From Macrosoma leucophasiata (taxonomy: Eukaryota > Arthropoda > Insecta > Lepidoptera > Hedylidae): a DNA stretch of 64,000 nt. Both the position numbers and the translations under genes were made by a program. Of the stretch, positions 1 through 11,530 are shown piece after piece (position 1 is the first letter of the stretch; the number at the start of each line of letters is the position of its first letter). Under the pieces are notes generated by a model. The model worked only from the letters and a program-made list of their open reading frames with translations, made no database searches and was not told the DNA's origin. Location: the NCBI GenBank assembly GCA_036365455.1, contig JAWQUS010000010.1, positions 15,632,501-15,696,500 on the forward strand. Direction: 5' to 3'.

Positions 1-640
1 AGGATCTGTTGGATAAATTATTTCACACATTAAACCAACTAACCAACAAGTTTCGAGAATAATGCACGAAATGACTGAGCAATAACTGTTTTCATAGCAT
101 TTACCCATCATTTACCCGATACCTGTGCCTTTGCTTGCAAATAATTCACAATTCCGTAGCATAAATCCCTCTTTGGGAATTCAACTATCAGAAGGATAGT
201 TGGATTCCCAAACAACATCAACATTTGAAGCTTTCGCTGTACTCGATATTGGGATTTCCAAATATATTTCATTTGCATGCTTCATAAAGCGCCCGTAGCC
301 TCCAGGACTATGTTGTTTAAGGTTTATTAAGGTTAAGTTAGGTAACAGTATCGGGCATTATCAATGAGACAGGCATTATCAGCAGAGGAATTTTGAATCG
401 TTCATCTAGCGATATAGCAACACATTGTATAGGTACTTCAAAACTGTTGTGTGTTTCCTTTTTGTTTCTGTCTGGTATACCTATAATAAAGTATATTGCT
501 GTTTTTATTGTATACATGTCAAATTTAGTTCTTTGTGAGATAGTGGTAGGTAAAGTTCCAGTGACGCAGCTCCAGAACGTAGATACTGCCGTAATACATA
601 AAAGATCCGTTAAACGGTACTGTTCAGCGCTACTATTCTA
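1..640. other. Unannotated AT-rich DNA
   Basis: I see no gene, RNA or recognised repeat here. The 83-codon frame at 393-644 has no recognisable domain and starts in sequence that does not look coding. Confidence 0.4.
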
Positions 641-833
641 CTGACATACTTTTTACATTAGTTTATTACATTTAGTTTTATCTTAGTGATATTCTTGACT
701 TTACATATATTTTTTATCTTGTTTGACATGTATATCAATTGTTGTTCACTCTATTTTATATTGTTTGTTTTTTGACGTGTCATAAGAGGTGCCTGTCACC
801 CTAAATGAATAAATGAGTTTCTGATTCTGATTC
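641..833 (+). mobile_element. Probable LINE 3' tail
   Basis: The stretch ends in AATAAATGAG followed by a short GATTCT repeat (about 815-833). That is how several insect non-LTR retrotransposons end: a poly-A-signal-like motif and a short tandem tail. No reverse-transcriptase coding sequence is visible upstream, so this would be a 5'-truncated copy. The family is not identified. Confidence 0.35.
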
Positions 834-1759
834 TACGGTTTTCTGAGTAAATTGTTAAAAAAAGTTTTTTTTTAACTAAGCTGAAAAAGTGGCCAAGTGC
901 TAGTCGGACTCTCCTTTCATGGGCGGTAATATTATATAATGCATTAAAAATATATGCATCACAAAGTCATATTTGCCGGTATTGAAAATAGATTTTACAA
1001 TCCCAAACAATGACAACTCGTAAGGTATATCTCGTTATCTCGTCTACTTTGGAAATATTGACCTCATTGTTTGAAAGTGTCTATGGTTGACTTTGAATAA
1101 AAAATAGTTGTAGGAACCTCAATATCATTTTTGAAAACCTATCCTGTAAGCTTCTACACGTATAGGTTTTGAAACAAAATAAAAACAAGTTGTTATTTTT
1201 TGTTTCAGTTTCAAGTATGGAGATCCGATAAAAATTACACTATTGTCTACAATTCTGAAAGCCAAATGTATGCTACTTTACCCTACTTACAAACATTGTA
1301 ATAAGAAATAATACGTAGTTGTATCGTATTAAGTATAAGGCGACACTGACAAGTGACCTGTCACTAGATGGCGCAGCTCGCGAGCTACGCCACGACTTAC
1401 ACGGATTTGAGCGAGTAACTGTCTCCGTCGTCATCCCACTTGACTGATTGTCTTGTTCCGCCCACATCTTTTTCGTCTCATAATTAACTAGAAAACCAAT
1501 TTGTTTATTTATGAGCCCAAGATTTACCTTCATAAATAATAACGACCTTAATGCATGGAATAGTTTCAGTTAGAGTATGTTTAATAATGCCTGCTACGTA
1601 ATTACTGAACACATCGAAATCTGTCACTTCCACGTCGAATCACTCTCGCTGTTAAGACAGAAAGTTATGTAATTACTTCAGAGTAGAGAGTTGTGACGTA
1701 ACCTGCAACTAATTGAAGAATTGAAGAAATTGAAGGGAAATAGTAAAAAATACAATTGC
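834..1759. other. Unannotated DNA with one repeat fragment
   Basis: At about 888-915 there is a fragment (GGCCAAGTGCTAGTCGGACT) of a common lepidopteran repeat also seen at 17675-17715 and, in longer form, at 23778-24232. A 12-bp palindrome AGCTCGCGAGCT lies near 1375. No gene is seen. Confidence 0.4.
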
Positions 1760-1846
1760 ATTATCCCATACAAATAGTCCGTATATATCAAACCTTTGAC
1801 ACATTATTTCATTCTGAGGCAATACGAAGTTTTCCGGGTCAGCTAG
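1760..1846 (+). mobile_element. Helitron-like 3' end
   Basis: The segment around 1775-1810 (CATACAAATAGTCCGT, then CAAACCTTTGACACATTAT) recurs at 16340-16385. It finishes in CCGGGTCAGCTAG|T, the CTAG-then-T terminus expected of a Helitron. The terminal hairpin is weak, so the copy is diverged. Confidence 0.45.
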
Positions 1847-2261
1847 TTTAGTTATATTAATATGATTTGTATTTTTCATTTGCACTTCAATAGCATAAAA
1901 TAGAGAAATACGTTTTTTTGAAGTTACATTTCTTTTGGAACGATTGGAAATAATGATAAGAGTGAATTTTTATGGAGTGCGCGCGCGTCGTAAGAATTGC
2001 GGCAGTCTGAATTTAGTTACTAAACAGTTAAAAGCAACAAACAGTCTAAAGTTATTTGCTAATCTTTTCATTAATAAAAAAAATAGAACATAATAAAATA
2101 CTTTAACTAAATACATTATTATCTAATAAATATTTTTGTCGTTTTCAATTATTTCTGGTAGGTATATTGTATTGTTACGCTATGGAAGTATAACTTCTTA
2201 CATGCGTACATAAGTACACACAGTGATTTTTTTTATTTTCATTATGCGGGTACATAAGCTA
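1847..2261. other. Unannotated AT-rich DNA
   Basis: Nothing recognised. A short GCGCGCGC run occurs near 1980. Confidence 0.4.
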
Positions 2262-2452
2262 AAATACGCTTACACTCACAGCCCCACACTACGTAAAACC
2301 TGTGTCGTGGGTGCCGTTGTACATACACAACACATACACAAACACCCAGACCCGAAACGTAAATGTAGGCCATACAAATATTTGTCGGATGGGGGATCGA
2401 ACCCACGACCCTTCGAATACAACGGTCGTCTCACTAACCGGGTCGTCCGGTT
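2262..2452 (-). mobile_element. tRNA-headed SINE, family B
   Basis: Reading the minus strand, the element starts with a tRNA-like head carrying a B box (GGGTTCGATCCCC, about 2393-2410). It continues into a family-specific body containing GTTTCGGGTCTGGGTGTTTG and ends with TGTGAGTGTAAGCG. Three more copies lie at 18092-18280, 22310-22514 and 21122-21300. The B box is consistent with a Pol III promoter; the head is diverged from any tRNA I can name. Short frames here are not coding. Confidence 0.75.
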
Positions 2453-3343
2453 GTCACATTCGTGAGTTTCGTGACACAAATTACATTATATCGTGGCCGA
2501 TATTTCATTTGTAAAATAACGAAATAAATCAGTATTTACAAAGCTTGTGAGGTACATTTCACGGGACGACTGTAGTCATTTACGCTTCTTCAGAGACTCT
2601 CAGAAAAGTTGTCCTGAAAATGTGACTGTTAAAGTTTGATCAGTACGAAAGTTTTAATTGCTACTGAACGGCATTTCCAGTGGGCCTGGGAGGAGTTCAT
2701 TTTCAAAGTATTTTATTCGTGCGCCAGAAATAAATGCAGTAACTAGCCATACAAAGTTATTTAGTTCGATCGCAAAGGTCCTTATAACTACCGTCTACTT
2801 TCATCATATACGTATAATAATATACATTACAGACATACCTGATAACTGTAACTTGCCTCAGTTATATTCAATTTGTATTCGAAGTTCGTTAACTCCGTTC
2901 GCAATAGGCACCTCAAGGGTTGAATATTGTTTCTATGTTGATCGTCTTTGTCCTCGATTACACTGTTCAACCAATATATGCCCACGCATCTGGTGTCTAT
3001 ATGAAATCATGAAAAATTTGCCGGATGAAGCTGGGCGGTTCGATAGTTTTACTACTTACATATTTTTATTCAGTGCAAATAAATACCAAATTATATTAAT
3101 GACAATAAGATTGACTTGATGATCTAGTGGAGCAGTGCTGAATTAGTAGGTAAATGCCCATTTGAATGAATAATATGCTACGTTAAGCTGAATCTTGAAA
3201 ATGCCACTTAGCATGTTTACATTATAGAAGAGTAAACTCCCTAGATTATTGAGGTAGATTAACTTGTCTACAGTCATGTATTACAGGTTTTTTCCCCTTC
3301 AAAAGTTATAAAAAAAAGTCCGCGACAGCATATTTCTATCTTC
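2453..3343. other. Unannotated DNA
   Basis: A 153-codon open frame (2658-3119, plus strand) has no recognisable domain, no ATG at its start and ordinary AT-rich composition. I regard it as chance. No repeat family is recognised. Confidence 0.35.
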
Positions 3344-3344
3344 T

Positions 3345-3565
3345 GATGGTGGTGGTGGTGTTGGTGGTGGTGGTAGCGGTGGTGGCGGTTGGGGTAACGG
3401 TGGTAGTGGTGGTGGCGGTTGTGGTGACGGCGGTGGTGGTGGTAGCGTTGGTGGTGGTTGTGGTGGCGTTATTGGTGTTAGTGGCGTTGGTAGCGTTGAT
3501 GGCTTTGGAGGCGTTGGTGAACGCCACCAACGTGGTGGCGTTGGCGTTAGTAGTGTTAGTAGCGT
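3345..3565. repeat. GGT-rich imperfect triplet array
   Basis: About 220 bp of imperfect GGT/GCG/GTT triplets, opening with a nearly pure GGT run near 3345-3385. It produces long poly-valine or poly-threonine frames on both strands, which I do not treat as genes. It sits immediately before a Helitron 3' module shared with the 24.7 kb locus. Confidence 0.9.
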
Positions 3566-3849
3566 GGTTCAGAATAAGATGGATTTTTGCAGGTTGTACA
3601 AGACTGCGCGTTTATATAATATTTTCGCACGGTCAGTGACATGTGACTCTGTCACGTGTTCGCAATACTAGCAGCCTATATGCTTTAATCTCCGATGGCC
3701 ATCAATGCGTCTAATATCGTGTACAGAGAAGCATTCATGTGAACCAGATTTTTTTAACTAACCAAAAGTGTTTATGATCTAAAATTAACCAAAAGTTATA
3801 TCCAAAAAAACTGCCAAAGTCACGCGAACGAAGTCGCGGGCACAGCTAG
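3566..3849 (+). mobile_element. Helitron 3' module (2-kb family)
   Basis: Shares GATGG...GCGCGTTTA, CTAGCAGCC, CCGATGGCCAT, ATCGTGTACAGAGAAGCATT and GTTTATGATC with 24690-24840. It ends in CGCGAACGAAGTCGCG (a hairpin) then GGCACAGCTAG|T. Hairpin plus CTAG plus host T is the classic Helitron 3' terminus. No 5' TC end of this family was found upstream, so the copy seems 5'-truncated. Confidence 0.75.
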
Positions 3850-3990
3850 TAATATTATAAAGCTGAAGAGTTTGTTTGTTTGTTTGTTTGAACGATCTAA
3901 TCTCAGGAACTACTGGTCCGATTTGAAAAGTTTTCAGTGTTAGATAGCCCATTTATCGAGGAAGACTATAGGCTATATATCATCATACCT
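3850..3990 (+). mobile_element. Helitron-like 5' core
   Basis: Begins directly after the preceding CTAG with TAATATTATAAAGCTGAAGA, then a TTTG run and CAGGAACTACTGGTCCGATT, a widespread opening of lepidopteran short Helitrons. The expected leading TCTATACT is missing, and no matching 3' end is seen, so it is a fragment fused tail-to-head to the previous element. Confidence 0.5.
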
Positions 3991-4618
3991 AGTATAAGTA
4001 ATCAACGCCAGATAAGGTATTACGATTGTTCATAATAATCGTTGAATATCACTAAAATGTTATTAACAAGTTTCAACAAAGTTGTCTGTCGTCTAAACCA
4101 TTTAGTTAAGATGAAACATGCTAGGTACATTATTCATCATGCTCAAAGAGATAATCAAATCAAGCCAGCCCTGCGTTAGGTGCTCCTGAAGTATTAAGTT
4201 GAACTAACTTGTATGAATTTGACGTAAAAAACTTTGAACTTTAATTACTCGTGACGGATAATGCATAAATTGCACACTCCAGCTATCCCGAACAAAATCT
4301 TCAACTAGTTTGACTTAAGTTGGATTATTGGATTACATACGAATCTGCGTCGTAGACAAATGAGCTGTTTTTTGAATTTACTTGTAGGAAAATAAAATGC
4401 ACTTTTTATCTAATTATTTTATAAACCTTTCCGTCACACTTTTATCGTCTTTTATGCTAGGTCATCAATTACAGTTCATGGATTTCAAATAAATATAGTA
4501 AATTAACACAAAATAATAAACTTCATAAAATTAATCCCATGATTCAAATATGATGAAAACAAGTAGAAGTAAAAATCCAATGGTAGCAGATAAAAAAAAA
4601 ATTAAAAACTGTCTTTAC
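3991..4618. other. Unannotated DNA
   Basis: No gene or recognised repeat seen. Confidence 0.4.
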
Positions 4619-4912
4619 TGCCTCAATAGTCTGTGGTCCTGTTCGATTCCCGGGTAGGGGACTATGAGAGATAATGATGTAAAGTCCTTTATCTGTGGTT
4701 CTATTGGGATTTTTCCATTTTCTGGTTTTCAAGTTTCCTAGTACCACGGAGATTAGTAATGTGCCTGGAGATGTCAACAGGTTGACCACGGGCTAAAATA
4801 AAAACCGGCGAGTGGTGAATGTTTGCATGTATGCTTAAATGCAGTTCTTGTATGCAAATGCAGTTACCTCTGCCTACCCCTTCTGGGATTACAGGCGTGA
4901 ATCACGGTCACG
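4619..4912 (+). mobile_element. tRNA-headed SINE, family A (internally deleted head)
   Basis: The head runs CTGCCTCAATAGTC...TGTTCGATTCCCGGGTAGGG, with about 30 bp missing between A-box and B-box regions relative to the copy at 60860. The body follows (TAAAGTCCTTTATCT, CCATTTTCTGG), then the tail CTCTGCCTACCCCTTC...TTACAGGCGTGA. The deleted A-box region should make it transcriptionally dead. Confidence 0.75.
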
Positions 4913-5096
4913 GTTTTATATTACGTTACTGTAACAAATATTTCATCAGTTTTAGATTGATTTTAATATAATTTAAACTCGTTGGAAAATGGTTCCGGTA
5001 AATTGTTCAAATCGTAGTTAGTAACTGTCCTGATCGCTAACCAAAACACAAGGTGTTACATAGTAAGACATCGTCGAACTACTACGATAACTTCGA

Positions 5097-5263
5097 AATC
5101 TCAGATCAACCTAATTTTTATGGGACCAATTCGAAACTATTCCGCATCAAACAAAAGAAGAATTACGTAAATCGGTCCAGAAATCTCGGTGAAAATCGCG
5201 TACATACTTAAAAAAATATATGTACCGGCCGAATTGAGAACCTTCTCGTTTTTTGAACTCGGT
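5097..5263 (+). mobile_element. Half copy of TIR element E
   Basis: Contains TTATGGGACCAATTCGAAAC and ACCGGCCGAATTGAGAACCT, ending in GAACTCGGTT. The same half occurs at 53765-53945 and inverted at 43889-44060, where a full copy shows terminal inverted repeats. Confidence 0.6.
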
Positions 5264-5620
5264 TAATAAATAAAAATGAAATTATGTTTGTTGGTCTTAC
5301 TAAAACTTGAGAACAAGTGGCAATGTAATTGAATGGCTTTTACGGTTTAGAAACATTTATGAAAATCCAAGGAAGGTTTAAAAGTAAGTAAGAACATATG
5401 AATACACATAGAATTTATTATATTATGTAATTATTTATCTTGATATTTTAAGTAAATTTAAATTAAATATATCAACTATGTATTTATGTACTTATTGATG
5501 TCATCCCCTATTTAATTAGATATAAAGTAAGTATCTACATCAATAGATATACGATTTAATTATATTTTTTTTTTGTACTTGTTATCATACTTAAATAATA
5601 CTTTTTGTAATTTTTTTTTT
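5264..5620. other. AT-rich DNA before LINE tail
   Basis: Very AT-rich; may include degraded 3' UTR of the LINE whose tail follows. No frame is recognised. Confidence 0.3.
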
Positions 5621-5745
5621 TTTTTTGCTCCCGCACCCTTGACAATTTGTCCCATAACCCCATGGTTGACTGTCAGAGAATGCCTAGTGGCATTAAGTCC
5701 GCCATATGTATAATGTGCATTAAAGTATAAATAAATAAATACACT
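5621..5745 (+). mobile_element. CR1/Jockey-like LINE 3' end
   Basis: CCATGGTTGACTG...AGAGAATGCC...TTAAGTCCGCCAT followed by GCATTAAAGTATAAATAAAT matches the 3' UTR of the element at 15067-16165. The AAATA repeat tail marks the end of a 5'-truncated copy. Confidence 0.7.
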
Positions 5746-6169
5746 ACTTTTACTAATTTTAAATTAGTAATACAGCATGCTCTTTTTTCCATATAAATAA
5801 TTCGTTCCTGTCCAATCTGTGACACATTAATCATCTTTGAACTTTACGGCTGTATGAAGTACGCCGGGTCCGTATGACCACGTGATAGAAAATCGTTCGC
5901 ATATTGTTATTCCAGAGATTGACACAGCATAAAAATAAATCCCATGTTTTAATAAAGTCTCTCTTGTAATAGTTACTGTTATTGGAAAACTTATTTAAAG
6001 CTAAAAAGCCATATCATCTTGAACCTAATAAAAATTCTAATGACGGTTTTATAAAAGCAATATAACTTCAAGACCATTGAAACTAAAGCTACAAAAACTT
6101 ATATTTTATTTTATATTCAGATAAATTCAAGACTTCGCTTGGTAATAGATACTTTAATTTGATTGTCTT
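5746..6169. other. Unannotated DNA
   Basis: No gene or recognised repeat seen. Confidence 0.4.
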
Positions 6170-6171
6170 TA

Positions 6172-6788
6172 CCAAAGATATTATAAGAATAAATTGACAA
6201 TACACACGCTTTTCCATGAAAACTGCTTCAACCATTGTAAGTGGGAGGAGCTTATCTTGGCGCTAAAATATACACCAATTAGGCGCGAAGCCAACACACC
6301 TGACTTCCCTGATTAGTGCTTGGTCGCGCCACAAAACGTCACAAAAATGGCGTATTAACAGTACGTACACGAGTATAAAGACGTGATTATACTACAAAAT
6401 CAAGATGTCCGTTGTTTTCCGTGTAAATGAGTTACCTGGCAGTACTCTCTGTTTTGACACGATATTTTTGATAACGGACGATGTGATATCGTGGTTTAGT
6501 TAAAAAAATAACATAAGTACGACTCACCGGTAATAAGCACTGAGTGGTTTAGTTTGCTTATCTGTTCAGTTTTTACACCAAAACACCGAACAATTTGGCA
6601 TTTTTAATGGTTTTTTCTCACTAAGTTTGCGCTCGGCGGGCGAATGCACAATTAATGGATGATGCTTGACGCGTGAGCGGGAACGGTCACCTGACCGTCC
6701 GCAAGTCTAAACGCTCAGCGCTAAACGTTGCTTTGAACGCTCAGCGGCCGGCGGCCGTATTGGCAATCTATTCTTATAATATCTTTGG
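6172..6788. mobile_element. 617-bp MITE with long TIRs and TA duplication
   Basis: The left end CCAAAGATATTATAAGAATA (6172-6191) is the exact reverse complement of the right end (6769-6788). The match runs on for about a dozen more bases with two differences (to about 6204 and 6757). Each end is flanked by TA (6170-6171 and 6789-6790). There is no transposase frame inside. TA duplications suggest the Tc1/mariner superfamily; that assignment is inference. The interior holds a GC-richer stretch (about 6640-6760). Confidence 0.75.
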
Positions 6789-6948
6789 TATTTACATAAG
6801 TAGATATCACATCACACATATGATCGAAGAAGTTATTTTGAGTCATAATTGATAAATTTAATTACATTGAAACGTTCATCGAATCTTGATTAAGACTTGA
6901 TCGTAATTGGTCTGGAACTAAATTATAATATTAATTGATACCTATTGT
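6789..6948. other. Unannotated DNA between MITE and LINE
   Basis: No feature recognised. Confidence 0.4.
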
Positions 6949-8600
6949 AAAATTTTCGAAAATTCGAGAGATTCTATGGGCAGTTACATACCTCGGTCGC
7001 ACAACCTGCCTCTGATTTGGTCAGAGACCCGAGAGCCAAATTAACCCGACACTATACCGAAGATATCCCGGACATCAGCCTTTACGAGATTAGGATGGCC
7101 CTCAAACAGCTTAAGAACAACAAGGCGCCTGGAGAGGACGGAATCACTACAGAGCTTCTGCAAGCGGGTGGATCACCGTTACTGAAAGTCCTTCAGAAGC
7201 TCTTTAATTCCGTCCTATTCGAAGGTACTACGCCAGAAGCATGGAACAGTGGCGTGGTGGTACTTTTCTTCAAAAAAGGTGATAAAGCCCTTTTGAAGAA
7301 ATATAGACCCATCTCGCTTCTGAGCCATGTCTACAAGCTGTTTTCGAAGGTGATCACTAACCGTCTCGCTCGCAGGTTTGATGACTTCTAGCCTCCCGAA
7401 CAAGCCGGTTTCCGAAAAGGCTATAGTACCATAGACCACATACACACGCTGCAGCAGGTTATACAGAAGTCCGAGGAGTATAACCGGCCATTATTCTTAG
7501 CGTTCGTGGACTATGAGAAAGCCTTTGATTCGGTTGAAACATGGGCTGTGCTGCAGTCTTTACAGCGTTGCCACATTGACTATCGGTATATCGAAGTGTT
7601 GAAGTGTTTGTATAAAAACGCCACCATGTCAGTCCGAGTACAGGACCAATGCACGAGGGCGATTCCTTTGCAGAGGGGAGTAAGACAGGGAGATGTAATT
7701 TCACCCCTGCTCTTCACCAATGCAATGGAAGACGCCTTCAAGCTCCTGGAATGGCAAGGACTAAACAAAAATGTCAACGGCGAATACATCACTCACCTTC
7801 GGTTTGCCCACGATATTATAGTCTTGGCAGAGTCGCTGGAAGATCTCAGCACAATGCTCGAAGACCTCAATCGAGTGTTCCAAAGAGTGGGCCTTAAAAT
7901 GAACATGGATAAGACCAAGGTCATGTTCAATAACCTTATATCGCCCACTCCAGTGCCCGTTGGGAACTCGATCCTCGAAGTTGTCGACGAATATGTCTAT
8001 TTAGGACAAACCCTACAACTAGGCAGGTCGAACTTCGAGAAAGAGGTCATTCGCCGAATCCAACTCGGCTGGGCAGCGTTCGGGAAGTTAAGGAGTGTTT
8101 TCTCGTCAAACATCCCGCAGTCCTTGAAGACGAAAGTCTTTAATCAGTGCGTTTTGCCGGTGATGACCTACGGTGCCGAGACGTGGTCTCTCACTATGGG
8201 TCTCGTACGAAAGCTCCAAGTCACTCAGCGGTCAATGGAAAGGGCTATGCTCGGCATTTCCCTACTGGATCGAATCAGAAATGAGGAGATCCGTAGGCGA
8301 ACGAAAGTCGCTGACATAGCCCAGGCAAGATTTCCAAGCTGAAGTGGCAATGGGCAGGGCACATAGCTCGGAGAACCGATAGCCGCTGCTACCCCAGCGG
8401 CTATCGAGTTCTCGAGTAAGGTTCTCGAGTGGAGACTACGTATCGGCAAACGCAGCGTAGGACGTCCACCTGCAAGATGGACCGACAACCTGATCAAGGC
8501 TGCAGGTACCCGCTGGATGCACGTCGCTTCCGATCGGTCGGCATGGAGGTCATTGGGGGAGGCCTATGTTCAGCAGTGGACGTCCTATGGCTGATATGAT
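6949..8600 (+). pseudogene. RTE-clade non-LTR retrotransposon, 5'-truncated and dead
   Basis: This is the reverse-transcriptase half of an RTE LINE, of the kind annotated in Lepidoptera as endonuclease-reverse transcriptase. Coding similarity starts near 6952 (RKFERFYGQLHTSVAQPASD); the apurinic endonuclease domain is missing. Visible RT blocks are NNKAPGEDGI (near 7115), KKYRPISLLS (near 7300), EQAGFRKGYST (near 7400), FVDYEKAFDSVE (7500) and RQGDVISPLLF (7680). The C-terminal region has TYGAETWSLTMG (8165) and GRPPARWTDN (near 8463). It is broken in at least four ways. A TAG stop lies at 7389-7391. The catalytic FADD box reads FAHD (near 7805), losing one metal-binding aspartate. There is a frameshift near 8325 and a second break near 8400. 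The last frame ends in QQWTSYG at 8592, followed by a TGATATGATGATTG tail typical of RTE 3' ends. It is related to the fragment at 62665-63095 and to the tail of the 5S-headed SINE at 51196. Confidence 0.92.
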
Positions 8601-11285
8601 GATTGTAAAATTTGTACTAGTTTAGGTGGATGATTATACATCACTTTCCCATAAAATAATCGGCGATCACGACTTATTTGAGTTTTTGATCTGTGATGTA
8701 AGTAACCTCAACTATTTTAAATTATCAATTAAAATTCTAAATGTAGGTGGCAATCAGTAAAATTTTCAGTTCTATTTGACTGTTTTGATAAAATTCTGAC
8801 GAAATGAAATAGGTTACTTTTTAGAATTCAAATTCTATTAGTGGAACAACGCATTTTTTACAGGGAGATATATATTAACGTTCCCTATTTACATTATCGT
8901 TTAAAACTTGCTCCTCAATTATGATAATATGAAGTTCCTTTCGCCCTTTTGTCTTTAAAACAATAGAACCTAAAATAGGACAACGTAACCTAGATGTTTT
9001 AATAACGATAATATAATAATATATAACATTGTTAAATGGCACTAGAAACCGAAACAGAAACATTTATTATTAAAAGGAGACCTACTTCGTTTTTCTAAAA
9101 GAGTACTTTCATCAATAGTCAAACGGATATTAAAGATACTCTCTCAAACTATCACAGCAAAAGAAGCACGAATATTTTTTATCTATGTAGGTACATATTC
9201 CATTTTGAACTAAAACCTATTATATATAGATTCCATCAGAGTTTGTTCAACTGAAATAAACTTCTAGGGCTGAAGCGTTTACTAGATAAAACAAATTAAT
9301 CACGGTTAGATAAGTGTGTCTCAAGGAGGCATAATATGAGGTCGGAGCGTCGTTCCCTCGGGATACATCCTGTAACTCGGAGCAACCTATAAAATTTTAC
9401 GAGCACACCGTATGAGCATTATGGCTCTTGTCGATGTCACTTACTCTGTCTAACGTAGTTTGTAACTAGAATAAAATTGCACTCATGCAAAACACTTATG
9501 TCACACGAACTGAGAGAGTTGCTTTGAATTTTAACACCTAGAACACAATAGGTAAGTGGATGTGTTTGTGTTTGGTATAATACATATTTTTCAGTTGATT
9601 CCAGGATACACCTGTTGTTACATTAAACATAATAATTATAAGTACCTATATGTATAGGTATTATTTTATGTACCTATGTTCATCGTAATCTTTGTCAAAC
9701 GTGGAATAAGTTAAGAAATCTGGGATCAGATTTCTTAACTTATTCAGGTATTTACATCTGAATTATCACTATATTAATCGAACGAAGCAGAACTAAACTG
9801 TTAGAAATTAGGAAATATGTAATAGGAACTGCAATATGTTGACAGAAAATATCAAGAAGTTTTGGAAGAGTGTTTGGAAACACGCGGACAAGTAAGTTAT
9901 TAAAAGTTGAAAAACACAAAAAAGGAAATATAAAACCGGATATTTAGGTAAATCACTTACAACACAACACAAAGTGGAATCTAAAAATATACATTTAATC
10001 TAAAAGAGCAATGTAAGTAAACGCTTTGTTTAAACCTGTAATATTTAAGAGTCGAACCGCCAACTACTTATTATTATATTATTATAGGTATTATGATGTG
10101 CTACATACCCACTTACTTTTTTATATAGAATGGTGCTAAATCTGCACGTCATTAATCGACGTTGATCTCTACACTAGAAAATAGATGAAGTAAAGCAGTA
10201 CAGCCTTCATCGTAAGGCTCTTGTACCTACAACTTGTGTTATTAAGTTATCATTATCAAGTTCGATGTTCTCGTCAAAGATATTATGCTATATTCAGAGA
10301 AATCTAACCAATCAAGGATTTTTAACCAATGAGAGAGTAGAATAAATTCCATTCGCAGTTGGACTTCAGTAAACTGGTTTAGCTCCGTCCTTAACTTGGG
10401 TCTACATCTGCTAATTGCTTCCGAACTTGTTTTTGAGCATAATTTTGGCTAATTGCAGTCGTGCACTCGGCACTGAGCCAAACACGAGTAAAACAGGAAA
10501 AGGTGCTTTAAATCAGACCTTCCGAATATTTTAAACAAAAATAACTCAATTATATGATAAGTACTACATTTTGAGAACAACCTTGCCCGTGGGGTAAAGG
10601 AAAAGACTCGTGTAACTTTTTTATATTAATGTAAACAATGTACGAATAATAAACATTCGTAAGAAATGAAAACAGACTGTAATTGTCTATTAAGGCTTTT
10701 GTTTAATAGACAGTTATAGTCGGTCACAATTTTCCGCGAATTATTGTATAGTACCTATTTAGTTTTGCAGTCATATGTTTCGGTGGAATTGAATGACGAA
10801 CGAACGTGACAACCTCTGACAGATTTATTTGGTCGGAAATTGATATTAATTACTGTGCGAGGATATCGAAGGGATCCGATATACCTGCAGGGTATATTGG
10901 ATCAGCCACATTACTATCTTTTCCCAGAAACAAATGTAGTTATAATCCCGAATGATGCTGTGTGCCTTAAAATTATTTTAAATCGAACAACTGTGCAGAG
11001 GGATCAAGTACGTCTCGATGTCTCGAGCCAACTAGCCCGATCCAGGAAATTACTTCGGGATATTGTTTTGCGCTGCACTTGTTACCCTCTCATTGCTGCG
11101 TTAGTCGTGATATTAATGTTCTGTATGTGCTTTTTACGTTGGATTTGTTGTCAAGAAACAATGTTTATAATTTTCATAAAAATAATAATTAACTTCCAAA
11201 GATGTTTGTTTGGAAAACATCTTTGGGAGTTAATTGTAGTTGTTGAGTTAATTTTTATCTAAAATCATTATTGATAATACATTAA
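8601..11285. other. Unannotated AT-rich DNA
   Basis: No repeat family or gene is recognised over 2.7 kb, apart from the hairpin at 9705-9744. A 140-codon frame (10840-11262) lacks an ATG start and recognisable domains; it contains a hydrophobic stretch (LIAALVVILMFCMCF) and spans a small hairpin near 11191-11226. I consider it chance. Confidence 0.35.
9705..9744. other. Perfect 17-bp hairpin
   Basis: AATAAGTTAAGAAATCT (9705-9721) and its exact reverse complement (9728-9744) are separated by 6 bases. No surrounding element explains it. It is short for a pre-miRNA and may be a small inverted duplication. Confidence 0.6.
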
Positions 11286-11289
11286 ATTG

Positions 11290-11530
11290 AAGCGCGCATG
11301 GCCTCACGGCTGGTGTAGATCGGAAGCGATCTACTCGGTTAAGCAATACGGGTGATCGGGTGTGTGAAGGGTGACCGCTAGTGGCAAATTAAAATGCACG
11401 TTTCCGTGTTTCGGAGGGCACGTTAAGACGTCCATCCCGGTTGCTATCGATAGACAGCAGTCGTTAAACCTTGTCGGAGGTCTTAAGGGCGGTTTGAAAA
11501 CATCCGACAACGGGTTGGCCACAAATATTT
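11290..11530 (+). mobile_element. SINE with 5S rRNA-like head, copy 1
   Basis: The first ~90 bp (GCATGGCC at 11297, then GGTTAAGCAATACGGGTGATCG and GGGTGACCGCTAGTGG) resemble 5S rRNA in order and spacing: GGTTAAGCA...GGG...GGGTGACCGC is the 5S core around its internal promoter. The body follows (GTTTCGGAGGGCACGTTAAG, GCAGTCGTTAAACC, AAAACATCCGACAACGGGTT). A second copy, inverted, is at 51196-51530. This copy lacks the RTE-like tail seen there. The 5S relation rests on eye comparison with remembered 5S sequence. Confidence 0.6.

Noticed and set aside
2658..3119. 153-codon frame
   Set aside because: No recognisable domain or natural start; chance frames of this size are expected in 64 kb over six frames.
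3336..3639. Poly-threonine / poly-valine frames
   Set aside because: Produced by the GGT-rich triplet array.
7017..8342. Functional reverse transcriptase gene
   Set aside because: In-frame TAG, FADD changed to FAHD, two later breaks and no endonuclease domain: a dead copy.
10840..11262. 140-codon frame with a hydrophobic segment
   Set aside because: No ATG, no recognisable domain, composition as in flanking DNA, and it spans a small hairpin.
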